Positions 40,523-52,259 of a DNA stretch of 64,000 bases are shown here, piece by piece (position 1 is the first letter of the stretch; each line of letters opens with the position of its first letter). The notes beneath the pieces are model-generated. The model saw only the letters and a list, made by a program, of their open reading frames with translations. It did no database searches and was not told the DNA's origin. The position numbers were made by a program, and so were the translations under genes. The DNA comes from CAZEHO01 sp964511945 (GTDB lineage Bacteria; Actinomycetota; Acidimicrobiia; Spongiisociales; UBA11373), in NCBI GenBank assembly GCA_964511945.1, contig CAZEHO010000012.1, positions 1-64,000 on the forward strand, read 5' to 3'.

Positions 40523-41655
40523 ACGACTTCCTCTACGACCTGTTCGCCGGTGAGTTCTGGGGTGGCGCCTTCTGGCCTGCTCTCGTGAAGGTGGTCGTGG
40601 CGTTCGTCGTGCTGCTCGTCATCGTGATCTTGATGGTGTGGATCGAGCGCAAGCTGGTCGCCGACATGCAGAACCGGGTCGGACCGATGCGGGCCGGCCC
40701 CTTCGGGATCCTGCAGACGCTGGCCGACGGCCTCAAACTCCTGTTCAAGGAGTCGCTGACACCGCGCAAGGTGGAATTCGGCATCTATCTGATCGCACCG
40801 ATCGCGGCCATGGTCCCCGCGATGCTGATCTTCCTGGTGCTGCCGCTCGGCCGGCCGTTCACCATCACCAACTCCGAAGGTGCGTCGGTGGAGGTCTCGC
40901 TGCAGGCGGTAGATCTCAACATCGCCCTGCTGTTCGTGCTCGCGATGTCGTCGCTGGCGGTCTATGCCATCGTGCTCGGCGGGTGGGCTTCGGGGTCGAA
41001 GTACCCGCTGCTGGGTGGGGTGCGGGCAACCGCCCAGATGATCTCGTATGAGGCCGCGATGGGGCTGGCGCTGGTCCCGGTGGTGCTTCTGGTCTCGGCG
41101 CAGACGGCCGGTGAGTCCATCGGGCTCGGCACGATGTCGATGGCGACCATCGTCGAAGCGCAGCAGGGTGCCTTCCGGGGTCCGATACCGGCCTGGTTCA
41201 TCTTCTGGCTGTTCCCATCGTTCATCATCTTCTTCATATCGGCCATCGCCGAAACGAATCGGGCCCCGTTCGACCTCGTCGAGGCCGAGAACGAAATCGT
41301 CGGCGGATACCACACCGAGTATTCCGGGTTCCGCTTCGCCCTCTTCTTCCTCGCCGAGTACCTGTCGATATTCAATATGTCGGCCATCGCGGTCACCGTG
41401 TTCCTCGGTGGATGGCTCGGCCCGGACTTCGGGCTGCCCGCCGCGATCGCCTGGATCATGCCGATCTTCTGGTTCCTGCTGAAGACGATGGTCCTGGTGT
41501 TCCTCTTCATCTGGATCCGGGCCACCCTGCCCAGGTTCCGATACGACCAGCTCATGCAGCTCGGGTGGAAGCGGCTGATCCCGGCCAGCATCGCCTGGCT
41601 GGTGCTGTTCGCCCTCGTTACCGCCTTCCGCCGATTCGGAGCGCCCTGGTCATGA
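40519..41655 (+). CDS. nuoH: NADH-quinone oxidoreductase subunit H
   Basis: Membrane subunit next to the quinone site, 378 aa, eight or nine helices. Conserved blocks: WIERKLVADMQNRVGPMRAG, GIYLIAPIAAMVPA, ISAIAETNRAPFDLVEAENE and GYHTEYSGFRFALFFLAEY. GTG start, overlapping nuoG. It converges in function with NuoD/NuoB to form the quinone chamber. Confidence 0.95.
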   Translation: MNDFLYDLFAGEFWGGAFWPALVKVVVAFVVLLVIVILMVWIERKLVADMQNRVGPMRAGPFGILQTLADGLKLLFKESLTPRKVEFGIYLIAPIAAMVPAMLIFLVLPLGRPFTITNSEGASVEVSLQAVDLNIALLFVLAMSSLAVYAIVLGGWASGSKYPLLGGVRATAQMISYEAAMGLALVPVVLLVSAQTAGESIGLGTMSMATIVEAQQGAFRGPIPAWFIFWLFPSFIIFFISAIAETNRAPFDLVEAENEIVGGYHTEYSGFRFALFFLAEYLSIFNMSAIAVTVFLGGWLGPDFGLPAAIAWIMPIFWFLLKTMVLVFLFIWIRATLPRFRYDQLMQLGWKRLIPASIAWLVLFALVTAFRRFGAPWS

Positions 41656-42299
41656 GCATCCTTGGCGACACCTTCAAGCCGCTCGGCGGATTCTGGATCA
41701 CGCTGCGCCAGATGTTCCGGCCGCGCGTAACCACCTCATATCCAAAGGTGAAGCGCGACAAGCCACAGCGCTTCCACGGCCGCCACGTGCTCAACCGGTA
41801 CCCGGATGGCATGGAGAAGTGCGTCGGCTGCGAGCTCTGTGCCGGTGTCTGTCCGGCCCGCTGTATCTACGTGCGGGGCAAGGACAACCCGCCGGATGCG
41901 CCGGTTAGCCCCGGCGAGCGCTACGGGTTCATCTACGAGATCAACATGCTGCGCTGCATCTTCTGCGGCCTATGCGTCGAGGCCTGCCCGACCACCGCAA
42001 TCACCATGACCAGCCTGTTCGAGCTGTCGGTGACCGAGCGCGACGACGCGATCTACACCCGGGCCGAACTGCTGATGGATGAAGAGGGCAATGTGCCGCA
42101 TCCGCAGCCGCCGTCGAAGCTGATCGATCTCGACGAGTTGAGGATCGCCGACGGGTGGATGAGGGCCACCTCTCCGGGCGGACGAGCCGCCTACGAAGGC
42201 GCCGGTGGCTGGACCCCGACCGCAGGTGTCGGGTTGCGTCCGGCCGAGTACGGGCAGAACCTGCCGGCGGAACCGGACGATGAGGAGGACGACGCCTGA
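41652..42299 (+). CDS. nuoI: NADH-quinone oxidoreductase subunit I
   Basis: TYKY-type ferredoxin subunit with clusters N6a and N6b, 215 aa. The two motifs are CVGCELCAGVCPARC and CIFCGLCVEACPTTA. An acidic C-terminal extension (about 45 residues, Gly/Pro/Glu/Asp-rich) is longer than in Proteobacteria. ATGA-type overlap with nuoH, one-base overlap with nuoJ. Confidence 0.95.
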   Translation: MSILGDTFKPLGGFWITLRQMFRPRVTTSYPKVKRDKPQRFHGRHVLNRYPDGMEKCVGCELCAGVCPARCIYVRGKDNPPDAPVSPGERYGFIYEINMLRCIFCGLCVEACPTTAITMTSLFELSVTERDDAIYTRAELLMDEEGNVPHPQPPSKLIDLDELRIADGWMRATSPGGRAAYEGAGGWTPTAGVGLRPAEYGQNLPAEPDDEEDDA

Positions 42300-42814
42300 T
42301 GGTCGAGTTCGTCCTCTTTGTGATCTTCGGGCTCGCTGCCCTATTCGGCGCGCTGACCATGGTGTGGGCCCGGAATCCGGTGTACTCGGCCCTCGGGCTG
42401 ATGCTCACCATGTTCTCGATCGCGGTGTTCTACGTGTCGAATGCCGGTCACTTCATAGCGATGGTCCAGGTGATCATCTACGCCGGCGCGGTGATGACCC
42501 TGTTCCTGTTCGTGATCATGCTGATCGGCGTCGACAAGGCCGAGGACCGCACCGAGAGCCTCCCGCTGCAGCGGCCGCTGGCGCTCGGGTTGCTGGTGCT
42601 GTTCGGGGCCGGAGTGATCCTCGCCGGCCGTACTGCATGGACCACCGGCGGCGCAAGTTCGGGGGCCGAGATCAACGGCACCGTCGAGGTGATCGGGGAC
42701 CAGGTGTTCAACCGCTGGCTGCTCCCGTTCGAGGTGACCGCACTGCTGCTGATCATCGCCGCCGCCGGGGCGATCGCCCTGGCGTACTTCAGGACCGGGG
42801 AGGCCGACGAATGA
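42299..42814 (+). CDS. nuoJ: NADH-quinone oxidoreductase subunit J
   Basis: ND6-like membrane subunit, 171 aa, five helices. The conserved VWARNPVYSALGLMLTMFSI and VQVIIYAGAVMTLFLFVIML segments are present, the latter with the pi-bulge region. The start overlaps the nuoI stop by one base, and nuoK overlaps its end by 4 bp. Confidence 0.93.
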   Translation: MVEFVLFVIFGLAALFGALTMVWARNPVYSALGLMLTMFSIAVFYVSNAGHFIAMVQVIIYAGAVMTLFLFVIMLIGVDKAEDRTESLPLQRPLALGLLVLFGAGVILAGRTAWTTGGASSGAEINGTVEVIGDQVFNRWLLPFEVTALLLIIAAAGAIALAYFRTGEADE

Positions 42815-43116
42815 CCGTCACCCCGGGCTGGTATATGGCCCTCGCCGCGGCGCTCTTCATCATCGGCGCTTCGGGCTTGCTGCTGCGCCGCAACGCGCTC
42901 GTCATGTTCATGTCGGTGGAGCTGATGCTCAACGCGGTGAACCTGACGTTCGTGTCTGCCGGTCGGGAGCTCAACGTCCTCGACGGCCAGGTCTCGGTGC
43001 TGTTCGTCATGGTGGTGGCGGCGGCCGAAGTGGTGGTCGGCCTGGCAATCATCGTGGCGGTCTTCCGACGGCGTGCCACCGCCTCGGTTGACGATCTCGC
43101 GGAGCTGAAGGGATAA
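42811..43116 (+). CDS. nuoK: NADH-quinone oxidoreductase subunit K
   Basis: ND4L-like subunit, 101 aa, three helices. GLLLRRNALVMFMSVELMLN carries the conserved membrane Glu of the proton path, and VAAAEVVVGLAIIVAVFRRR the second. Normal length. It begins inside the last codons of nuoJ; nuoL follows after 4 bp. Confidence 0.94.
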   Translation: MTVTPGWYMALAAALFIIGASGLLLRRNALVMFMSVELMLNAVNLTFVSAGRELNVLDGQVSVLFVMVVAAAEVVVGLAIIVAVFRRRATASVDDLAELKG

Positions 43117-43120
43117 CGGG

Positions 43121-45006
<1,886 letters not shown>

Positions 45007-45007
<1 letters not shown>

Positions 45008-46551
45008 TGGACTTCCCGCTGCTCTCGACCATCGTGCTGTTGCCGGCGGCTGGTGCCCTGGTCGTGCTCATGCTGCCCAAGGCGCGGACCGAACTGGTGC
45101 TCCCGGTGGCGATCCTCATCAGCACGCTCACCCTCGGAGCCACCGGCTTCCTGCTGTGGGAGTTCGAATCGGGTGTCGCCGGGTTCCAGTTCGTCGAGCA
45201 GGTCCACTGGTACGAGGACTGGGGCGTCTCCTATCACGTCGGTGTCGACGGGATCTCGCTGCTGCTGGTGGTGCTGACCGCGTTCCTGTTCCCGATCTCG
45301 TTCCTGGCGTCGACCGCGATCACGGATCGGGTCCGCCAATACGCCGCAGCGATGCTCTTCCTCGAAGCCGGAATTCTCGGCGTTTTCGTGTCGCTGGACC
45401 TGCTGGTCTTCTTCGTGTTCTGGGAGGCGATGCTCGTCCCGATGTACCTCATCATCGGGATCTGGGGCGGCAAGCACCGGGTGTACGCCGCGATCAAGTT
45501 CTTCCTGTACACCGCGCTCGGCTCGGCTCTGATGTTTGCCGGAATCCTGGCGCTGGCGCTCCTCTCCTCCGATCAGCTCGGCCGACCGACCTTCGACTTC
45601 GTGGAACTGCTGGGAGTGGACCTGACCCGGACTGCACAGTTCTGGCTGTTCGCCGGCTTCGGGTTGTCGTTCGCGATCAAAGTGCCGATCTTCCCGTTCC
45701 ACACCTGGCTGCCCGACGCTCACGTCGAGGCGCCGACGGCCGGTTCCGTGATCCTGGCCGGCGTGCTCCTGAAGATGGGCGCCTACGGCCTGGTCCGGTT
45801 CAATCTCACGCTGTTTCCCGAGGCTTCGGTCGACCTGGTGCCGGTGATGGCGGTGCTGGCGGTGATCGGCATCATCTATGGGGCGATCGTTGCCATCATG
45901 CAATCCGACATCAAGCGTCTCGTCGCGTATTCCTCGGTGAGCCACCTCGGCTTCGTCGTCCTCGGCATCTTCGCCCTGACCGCGCAGGGGGTGCAGGGCG
46001 GGGTCATCCAGATGGTGAACCACGGACTCACCACCGGTGCCCTCTTCCTCCTCGTCGGGATGATCTACGAGCGCCGCCACACACGGGAGATCTCCGAGTT
46101 CGGCGGCCTCGCCTCGGTGATGCCGGTCTATGCCGGAGCGTTCCTGTTCGTGGCGTTCGCCTCAATCGGCCTGCCCGGCCTGAACGGATTCGTCGGCGAG
46201 TTCCTGGTGCTGCTGGGCAGCTTCCTGTCGCTGCCGGTGTACGCCATCGTCGCCGGGCTCGGCATCGTCCTCGCTGCGGTCTACCTGCTGTGGGCGTATC
46301 AGCGGATGTTCACCGGACCGATCTCGGTACCGGCGAACAAGGAACTGTCCGACGTCTCGGCGCGTGAGATCTGGGTGCTGCTGCCGATGGTGGCGCTGAT
46401 CCTGTTCCTCGGGCTCTACCCGAAGCCCGCCCTGGAGCGGATCGAGCCCTCGGTCCAGCAGATTCTGGACCGGATCGAAGCGACCACGGACTACGAGGTG
46501 CCCGATTACGGCACCGAAATCGAGCTGGCGGGCCTGGAGGACACGGAATGA
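45007..46551 (+). CDS. nuoM: NADH-quinone oxidoreductase subunit M
   Basis: Antiporter-like subunit, 514 aa, about 14 helices. FFVFWEAMLVPMYLIIGIWG carries the conserved Glu; KVPIFPFHTWLPDAHVEAPT and SDIKRLVAYSSVSHLGFVVL are typical. The ATG overlaps the nuoL stop by one base; a GTG one codon earlier is possible. Confidence 0.95.
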
Positions 46552-48002
46552 CCCGGAACCTCGACCTGCTTGCCGTCGCCCCGCTCATCGCCATGAGTCT
46601 TGGTGTGGTCGCGGTGCTGATGGCCGAGGTGACCCTCAAACTCGGGTCCCGGGCGTGGGCCTGGATCGCCGGACTCTCGGTGGCCGCGGCGACCGCCCTG
46701 ACGGTGGTGCAGTGGGTGTCGCATCGCGGCCCGGACGCCGATACCTTCTTCTCCGGGATGATGGTCGTCGACGGGTTCTCGTCGTTTGCCGGGCTCGTCA
46801 TCTTCCCCGTCACCGGTCTCGGTCTGATGGCCAGTTGGAAGTTGGCCGTTTCCCAGGGACGGCGCGGTGCGGAGTTCGTCACTCTGGTGCTGCTCGCCGG
46901 TGCCGGCGCTCACCTGATGGCGTCGTCGGGCAACCTGATCATGCTGTTCATCGGCCTCGAGGTGTTCTCGATCAGCCTGTACGTCCTGGCCGGATTCACC
47001 CGGGAGCGGGTGGATGCCGACGAGGCGGCGCTGAAGTACTTCCTCCTCGGCGCCTTCGCCTCTGCGGTCTTCCTCTACGGAGTGGCGCTGATCTTTGCCG
47101 CCACTGGGACCACGGACATCTACGGGGAGGGCGGCATCGCCGCCTACCTGGCGGGCACGGTGATCTTCCGTCCAGGCATCCTGCTTGCCGGGGTGGCGCT
47201 GCTGATCGTTGGTCTCGCCTTCAAGGTCTCGGCCGCTCCTTTCCATGTGTGGTCACCCGACGTGTATCAGGGTTCACCGACCGGTGTCACCGGATTCCTG
47301 GCTGCGTCCGCCAAGGTCGCCGGGTTTGCCGCAGTGGCCCGGGTGCTGGCGGATGCCCTCGGATCGCGGATCGACGACTGGGCTCCGGCGGTAGCCGTCC
47401 TTGCCGCGGTGTCCGTTGTGGTCGGCACGTTCGGTGCAATCGCACAACGCGACCTAAAGCGAATGCTGGCCTACTCGTCGGTGGCCCACGCCGGTTTCAT
47501 CCTGACGGCTCTCGTGGCGGGTCATGACGGCATCGACGACATGTGGTTCTACGTCGCCACCTACGCGGTGCAGGCCATCGCAGCCTTCGCCATTGCAGGA
47601 GCGGTTTCGGGCGACGAGGCGGGGGCAGCGCCGTTCGATGACTTCGCCGGCCTCGGGAAGCGGTCACCGATGCTGGCCGGCACCCTGGCATTGATGATGC
47701 TGGCGATGGGTGGGATTCCGCTCACCGCCGGATTCGCCGGCAAAGCCGCCGTGTTCCGGGCCGCACTCGACGCCGACTACCTGTGGCTGGTGATCCTTGC
47801 GCTGGTCGCTGCGGTCGCCGGACTGTTCTTCTACCTGCGCATCGTCGTGATCATGTACATGCAGGATGCCGTGGGCGATGCTGTTCCGGCCGCCGGTTGG
47901 GGCGTGCGGGTGGCGCTGTTCATCGCCTCCGCCGTCACGATCGTGTTCGGCGTTGCGCCTTGGCCGTTGCTCGAGATGCTGCGAGAGGCATTGCCTCTCT
48001 AG
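46548..48002 (+). CDS. nuoN: NADH-quinone oxidoreductase subunit N
   Basis: Third antiporter-like subunit, 484 aa, about 14 helices. LFIGLEVFSISLYVLAGFTR, KVSAAPFHVWSPDVYQGSPT and RDLKRMLAYSSVAHAGFIL match NuoN. It closes the fourteen-gene cluster. The following 210 bp contain no gene; a short heptamer-like run (48171-48197) lies before the next promoter. Confidence 0.95.
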   Translation: MTRNLDLLAVAPLIAMSLGVVAVLMAEVTLKLGSRAWAWIAGLSVAAATALTVVQWVSHRGPDADTFFSGMMVVDGFSSFAGLVIFPVTGLGLMASWKLAVSQGRRGAEFVTLVLLAGAGAHLMASSGNLIMLFIGLEVFSISLYVLAGFTRERVDADEAALKYFLLGAFASAVFLYGVALIFAATGTTDIYGEGGIAAYLAGTVIFRPGILLAGVALLIVGLAFKVSAAPFHVWSPDVYQGSPTGVTGFLAASAKVAGFAAVARVLADALGSRIDDWAPAVAVLAAVSVVVGTFGAIAQRDLKRMLAYSSVAHAGFILTALVAGHDGIDDMWFYVATYAVQAIAAFAIAGAVSGDEAGAAPFDDFAGLGKRSPMLAGTLALMMLAMGGIPLTAGFAGKAAVFRAALDADYLWLVILALVAAVAGLFFYLRIVVIMYMQDAVGDAVPAAGWGVRVALFIASAVTIVFGVAPWPLLEMLREALPL

Positions 48003-48170
48003 CGACGGGTAACTGGTGCTCCGTCACACACCCTTTGGCGGGTTCACGCCGGCCAGGGACGCCCCCGGCTGTGTCCTCCGCCTCGACGCATCTACCGATG
48101 CGCCTTCGTTGTGCGTCCTTGCCGGATGACGCCCCCGACTCGGCCTGACCCTCGCCAAGGCTATGAGACA

Positions 48171-48197
48171 GAGCACTAGCTATGAGCGGCGAGCTAC
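48171..48197 (+). repeat. Degenerate heptamer run
   Basis: GAGCAC, TAGCTAT, GAGCGGC and GAGCTAC in register, resembling the run at the znuA stop. GCTATGAG also occurs twice here (from 48160 and 48179). Confidence 0.4.
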
Positions 48198-48212
48198 TAC
48201 CTTTCGGCTCCG

Positions 48213-49370
48213 ATGCCCGATTCCCGGTCCCCGAAGTCCGATCGGCGCGGTCGCTTCTTCTCGATCGCGGCTGTGGCCCTGATCGCGCTGCTTCCGATCG
48301 GCCATGTGCTCGCCAGCATCCGGACGTCGAGCCGCAACATCGTCGTTGAGTCCGACATCGTGCGAGAGGACCTTTACGCCCTCGGGGGGCGGACGATCAT
48401 CGAGGGCACCATCGAGGGTGATCTGATCGTCGTCGGGGGAGAACTGACGATCACCGGAACCGTCGAGGGCGACGTAGTCGGGCTGGTCGGCGGTCCGGCG
48501 CGAATCACCGGAACGGTTGGAGGATCCGTGCTCCTGGCCGCGGTGTCACTGGAGGTCGACGGGGAGATCGGTGCCGACGTTGCCTCGCTCGCCGGTGATG
48601 CCACGGTGGGTGGAACGGTCGATCGAGATGTGCTGCTGTTCGCCGGCGAAGGGGTTGTGAACGCCACGGTCGGGCGCGACCTCAGGGCTCAGGTCTGGCG
48701 TTTGGTCGTTGCTGGGGACGTCGGCCGCAAGGTGGTGGCCCGGGTCGACGACATCGTGGTGCGCGACTCCGCCCGGGTCGGCGACGATATCTCCTTCAAA
48801 GCCAGCGATGTGGTCGACATCTCTGAGGTCGCCGAAATCGGGGGAGCCGTCGTGCAGCGCACCGTGATTACGCCGGTGTGGGCACAGGCGGTGAACCGGG
48901 CCGTCACCTGGCTCAGCCTGCTGGCGCTGCTGGTCTCCGGGACGCTGCTGTTCTGGCTGTTCCGGCGCACCGCTGCCCGGGCTCCCGACATCGTCGCCGA
49001 GCGGCCGTTGAGGGCTTCGCTGATCGGCCTTGCAGTACTGCTCGGGGCTCCGGTCCTCACCCTTCCACTGCTGTTGAGCCTGGTCGGCCTGCCGGTGGCC
49101 CTGCTGCTGCTGGTCGTCTGGGCCGTGGCACTCGTGCTCGGGCCGGCCCCGACGCTGGCGTGGGCGGGTCGTCACCTGCTGCGTTCACGCGGCGGCCTCC
49201 TTGCCGGGTTCGTGGTCGCCGCCCTGCTGTGGCGGGGTGCGATGTGGCTGCTGCCGGCGGTGGGCCTGCTGCTGTACCTGGCCGCCGTCGCCCCCGGCAT
49301 CGGGTCGTTCGTGATGGCGGCACTCGAGGCTCGTCGTGAATCTGCGCCGCTGGGCGAGTCCGCGGCTTAG
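48213..49370 (+). CDS. Polymer-forming (bactofilin-like) beta-helix membrane protein
   Basis: A 385-aa protein. An N-terminal hydrophobic helix (about 15-35) is followed by a right-handed beta-helix of short turns rich in EGDVVG, TVGGSVLLAAV and VGRDLRAQV units (about 45-225), similar to bactofilin/polymer-forming repeats. Four or so hydrophobic helices fill the C-terminal part (about 235-370). It may form surface or membrane scaffolds; no specific role is known. TACCTT 9 nt before the ATG is a -10 candidate. Confidence 0.72.
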   Translation: MPDSRSPKSDRRGRFFSIAAVALIALLPIGHVLASIRTSSRNIVVESDIVREDLYALGGRTIIEGTIEGDLIVVGGELTITGTVEGDVVGLVGGPARITGTVGGSVLLAAVSLEVDGEIGADVASLAGDATVGGTVDRDVLLFAGEGVVNATVGRDLRAQVWRLVVAGDVGRKVVARVDDIVVRDSARVGDDISFKASDVVDISEVAEIGGAVVQRTVITPVWAQAVNRAVTWLSLLALLVSGTLLFWLFRRTAARAPDIVAERPLRASLIGLAVLLGAPVLTLPLLLSLVGLPVALLLLVVWAVALVLGPAPTLAWAGRHLLRSRGGLLAGFVVAALLWRGAMWLLPAVGLLLYLAAVAPGIGSFVMAALEARRESAPLGESAA

Positions 49371-49441
49371 GTCAGAGATCGAAGATCAGAGATCAGAGAT
49401 CCGTGCTTTCCGACTTCTGACTTCTGATTCTCTGACATCCG
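49371..49441. repeat. Intergenic heptamer element
   Basis: Starts on the base after the TAG stop of the beta-helix gene. Units GTCAGAG, ATCGAAG, ATCAGAG twice, ATCCGTG, CTTTCCG, ACTTCTG twice, then an 8-base unit and ACATCCG. The CAGAG half and the CTTCTG half are inverted copies. Confidence 0.75.
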
Positions 49442-49504
49442 ACCCCGACCGCACCGAGCCGTTCCGGATCTAATCTGATCACGTTGTCTCCAAGAAGGTC
49501 TGAG

Positions 49505-50596
49505 GTGGCCACCGAACTGCGCTACGGCATCATCGGCTCCGGGATGATGGGCCGCGAGCACATCATGAACCTGAACGCGATCGACGGCGCAGTGGTGACC
49601 GCGATTGCGGACACCAACGAGGAATCGCGCAACGAAGCCGTCGCCGTGACCGAAGGCGCCGAGCCCGCGGTGTTCACCGACTATCGGGAGCTGCTCGGGT
49701 CGGGCCTCGTCGACGCAGTGGTCGTTGCCACACCGAACTTCACCCACGTCGACGTGCTGCTGGACGTCATCGAGTCCGGCGTCCCGGTGCTCGTCGAAAA
49801 GCCTCTGTGCACCACCGTCGCCGACTGCAAGAAGGTTATGAATGCCGCCGAGGCGGCGGGGACGCTCGTCTGGGTCGGCCTGGAGTACCGATACATGCCC
49901 CCGATCGCCCGTCTCATCAGTGAGGTCGAAGGCGGCGCAGCCGGTCCTACCCGGATGGTCGCGATCCGGGAGCACCGGTTCCCGTTCCTGGTGAAGGTCG
50001 ACGACTGGAATCGCTTCAACCGCAACACCGGAGGCACGCTCGTTGAGAAGTGCTGCCACTTCTTCGATCTCATGAACCTGATCGTGGGCACGCGGCCGCT
50101 TCGGGTGCTGGCATCGGGTGCCCAAGACGTCAATCACCTCGATGAGGTGTACGACGGGGAGACTCCGGACATCATCGACAACGCATTTGTCATCGTGGAA
50201 TACGAAGGCGGAACGCGGGCTCTGCTCGACCTCAACATGTTCTGCGACATCTCGAAGTGGCAGGAGGAACTGTCCGTCGTCGGAGAGATCGGCAAGGTCG
50301 AAGCCTTCGTGCCCGGGACGTACCCGGTGCCCGCGGGCGGAATGGTTCGCATTGCCAACCGGGCCGCCGAGACCGTTGTCGACGAGTACGTGCATGACCC
50401 TCGCATCAAGTACGAAGGCTTCCACCACGGCTCCAGTTACCTTGAGCACCTCGACTTCGCCGAGGCGGTTCGAACCGGCAGTGGACCCGACGTATCGCTC
50501 TTCGACGGGATGCTGGCGGTCGCCGTCGGCGTCGCCGCGCACCGATCGATCGACGAGGGTCGCCCGGTCACGCTCGCCGAGGTCCTGGCCGAGTAG
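49505..50596 (+). CDS. Gfo/Idh/MocA family oxidoreductase
   Basis: NAD(P)-dependent dehydrogenase of 363 aa. The Rossmann start YGIIGSGMMGREH, the family motif VPVLVEKPLCTT and NTGGTLVEKCCHFFDLMNL are present. Relatives oxidise sugars or inositol. The next genes are a sugar ABC importer, so it probably acts on the imported sugar or polyol. The GTG at 49505 has AAGAAGG 6 nt upstream, better than a TTG at 49484. Confidence 0.87.
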   Translation: MATELRYGIIGSGMMGREHIMNLNAIDGAVVTAIADTNEESRNEAVAVTEGAEPAVFTDYRELLGSGLVDAVVVATPNFTHVDVLLDVIESGVPVLVEKPLCTTVADCKKVMNAAEAAGTLVWVGLEYRYMPPIARLISEVEGGAAGPTRMVAIREHRFPFLVKVDDWNRFNRNTGGTLVEKCCHFFDLMNLIVGTRPLRVLASGAQDVNHLDEVYDGETPDIIDNAFVIVEYEGGTRALLDLNMFCDISKWQEELSVVGEIGKVEAFVPGTYPVPAGGMVRIANRAAETVVDEYVHDPRIKYEGFHHGSSYLEHLDFAEAVRTGSGPDVSLFDGMLAVAVGVAAHRSIDEGRPVTLAEVLAE

Positions 50597-50644
50597 GCGC
50601 AGCCAACCAGGACTGCGAATCCCGGTTCTTCGGGACGTTCGTCA

Positions 50645-50675
50645 TTGGTGTGTCCGGACGCGGACGGCGTAGTAT
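50645..50675 (+). promoter_or_regulatory. Promoter candidate for the sugar ABC genes
   Basis: TTGGTG (50645-50650), a 19-bp spacer and TAGTAT (50670-50675). A leader of about 70 nt ending in GGAGGAAAGG precedes the ATG at 50754, unlike the leaderless starts elsewhere. Confidence 0.4.
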
Positions 50676-50753
50676 GTGGCGGCTCGTGATATCACCCGTC
50701 GGCCAGGCGGGCCCTTTCGCGAGGAAGACAAGCCATCCGGGAGGAAAGGCTCA

Positions 50754-52115
50754 ATGAAGCGAATCAAGTGGATCGTGCTGCTTGCAGCCTTTGCGCTCGT
50801 CGTAGCCGCCTGTGGCGACGACGACGACGCAGCAGATACGACTGCAGCCACGACCGCGACTACGGCCGCTCCGACGACTACCGCCGCACCTGCGGATCCC
50901 CTCGCTGGGACCCGGGTGACGGTGTTCGGTCCGGAGAGCTCCGACGAAGAGGCGGGCGCCATGCAGGACGCCCTCGACGTCTTCGCCGCAGAATCCGGCA
51001 TCGAGATCGTCTACACCGGCGCTCGCGACTTCTCCGACCAGATCAACGCCCAGGCAGCCGGCGGCAACCCGCCGGACATTGCGGTCTTCCCGCAGCCGGG
51101 CAAGGTCGGCGACTTCGCCACGGAGGGATACATCCTTCCTGTGCCCGCCGATGTTGTTGCGGCCATCGACCCCCAGTGGGGGCCGGGCTGGATGGACTTC
51201 TACAACTTTGACGGCGTCCAGTACGGACTCCCGAACAAGTCGGACCTGAAGTCCATCGTCTGGTACAACGTCGGGATCTTCACCGGCGGCGGCTATGCCA
51301 TCCCGCAGACGTGGGATGAGCTGCTGGCGCTCACCGACACGATGATCGCCGACGGCGTGACTCCGTGGTGCGTCGGTATCGAATCCGGCCCGGCAACGGG
51401 TTGGGCGTTCACCGACTGGATCGAAGACCTGATGCTCCGCATCAACGACGAGAACGTCTACGACCAGTGGGTCGCCGGCGACGTCCCGTTCAGCGACCCG
51501 CGGGTTGCCGACATCTTCGAGGCCGTGCTCGCACTGTGGAACACCGAGGGTGCCGTGTTCGCCGCCGGTGGCTCGATTGCAGCCACCCCGTTCGGTGACA
51601 ACGGCCAGCCGCTGTTCGACGGCGACTGCGCCATGCACCGTCAGGCGTCGTTCTTCGCGGCGTTCATTCCTGAGGGCACCACCTACGGTCCCGACGGCGA
51701 CATCAACACCTTCTACTTCCCGGCGCTCGACGACTCCCGCAGGCCGGTCCTCGTGGCCGGCACCGGTGTCTCGGCGTTCCGGGATGCACCTGAGGTGTGG
51801 GCGGTTATGGAGTACATCGCTTCCGGCGACTACGCCAACGTTCGCCAGGACGCTCAGATCGCCCGCAAGGGCGGCGGCGAGACCCTGTCCGGATTCATGA
51901 GCGCCAACCTCGGCGCCGACCTCTCCAAGTGGTTCGGCCTCGAGGCGGGCTTCATGGACATCCTGCTGACCGGTTCTCCTGCTCGGTACGACGGTTCCGA
52001 CCTGATGCCGGCTGCAGTCGGCGCGGGGACGTTCTGGACCGAGTCCACGTCCTACGTCAACGGTGACAAGACGCTCGAAGAGGCACTCGACGCCATCGCG
52101 GCGTCCTGGCCGTAA
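50754..52115 (+). CDS. Sugar ABC transporter substrate-binding lipoprotein
   Basis: A 453-aa family 1 extracellular solute-binding protein. A lipoprotein signal ending VVAAC precedes an Asp stretch and Thr/Ala linker. The body shows VTVFGPESSDEEAG, GGNPPDIAVFPQPGKV, YGLPNKSDLKSIVWYN and PQTWDELLALTD, as in alpha-glucoside (AglE-type) binding proteins. A strong GGAGGAAAGG ribosome site sets the start. It is followed by two permease genes and a hairpin that may reduce downstream transcription. Confidence 0.87.
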   Translation: MKRIKWIVLLAAFALVVAACGDDDDAADTTAATTATTAAPTTTAAPADPLAGTRVTVFGPESSDEEAGAMQDALDVFAAESGIEIVYTGARDFSDQINAQAAGGNPPDIAVFPQPGKVGDFATEGYILPVPADVVAAIDPQWGPGWMDFYNFDGVQYGLPNKSDLKSIVWYNVGIFTGGGYAIPQTWDELLALTDTMIADGVTPWCVGIESGPATGWAFTDWIEDLMLRINDENVYDQWVAGDVPFSDPRVADIFEAVLALWNTEGAVFAAGGSIAATPFGDNGQPLFDGDCAMHRQASFFAAFIPEGTTYGPDGDINTFYFPALDDSRRPVLVAGTGVSAFRDAPEVWAVMEYIASGDYANVRQDAQIARKGGGETLSGFMSANLGADLSKWFGLEAGFMDILLTGSPARYDGSDLMPAAVGAGTFWTESTSYVNGDKTLEEALDAIAASWP

Positions 52116-52139
52116 GCCGAAATCGACACCGTATGAGTT

Positions 52140-52168
52140 GAAGGGGGCGCCCATCGGGCGCCCCCTTC
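52140..52168 (+). terminator. Hairpin after the sugar-binding protein gene
   Basis: A perfect 13-bp GC-rich stem (52140-52152 with 52156-52168) around a 3-nt loop, without a T-tract. It may lower expression of the permeases relative to the binding protein. Confidence 0.7.
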
Positions 52169-52259
52169 GCATTGGGTCGGTGGCGGTGCGTTCGGCCGGG
52201 CGGGGCTCGGAGGCTGCTGGCTAGGATGAACACCCGGTTGGTCGACGCGCGGGAGGAAC

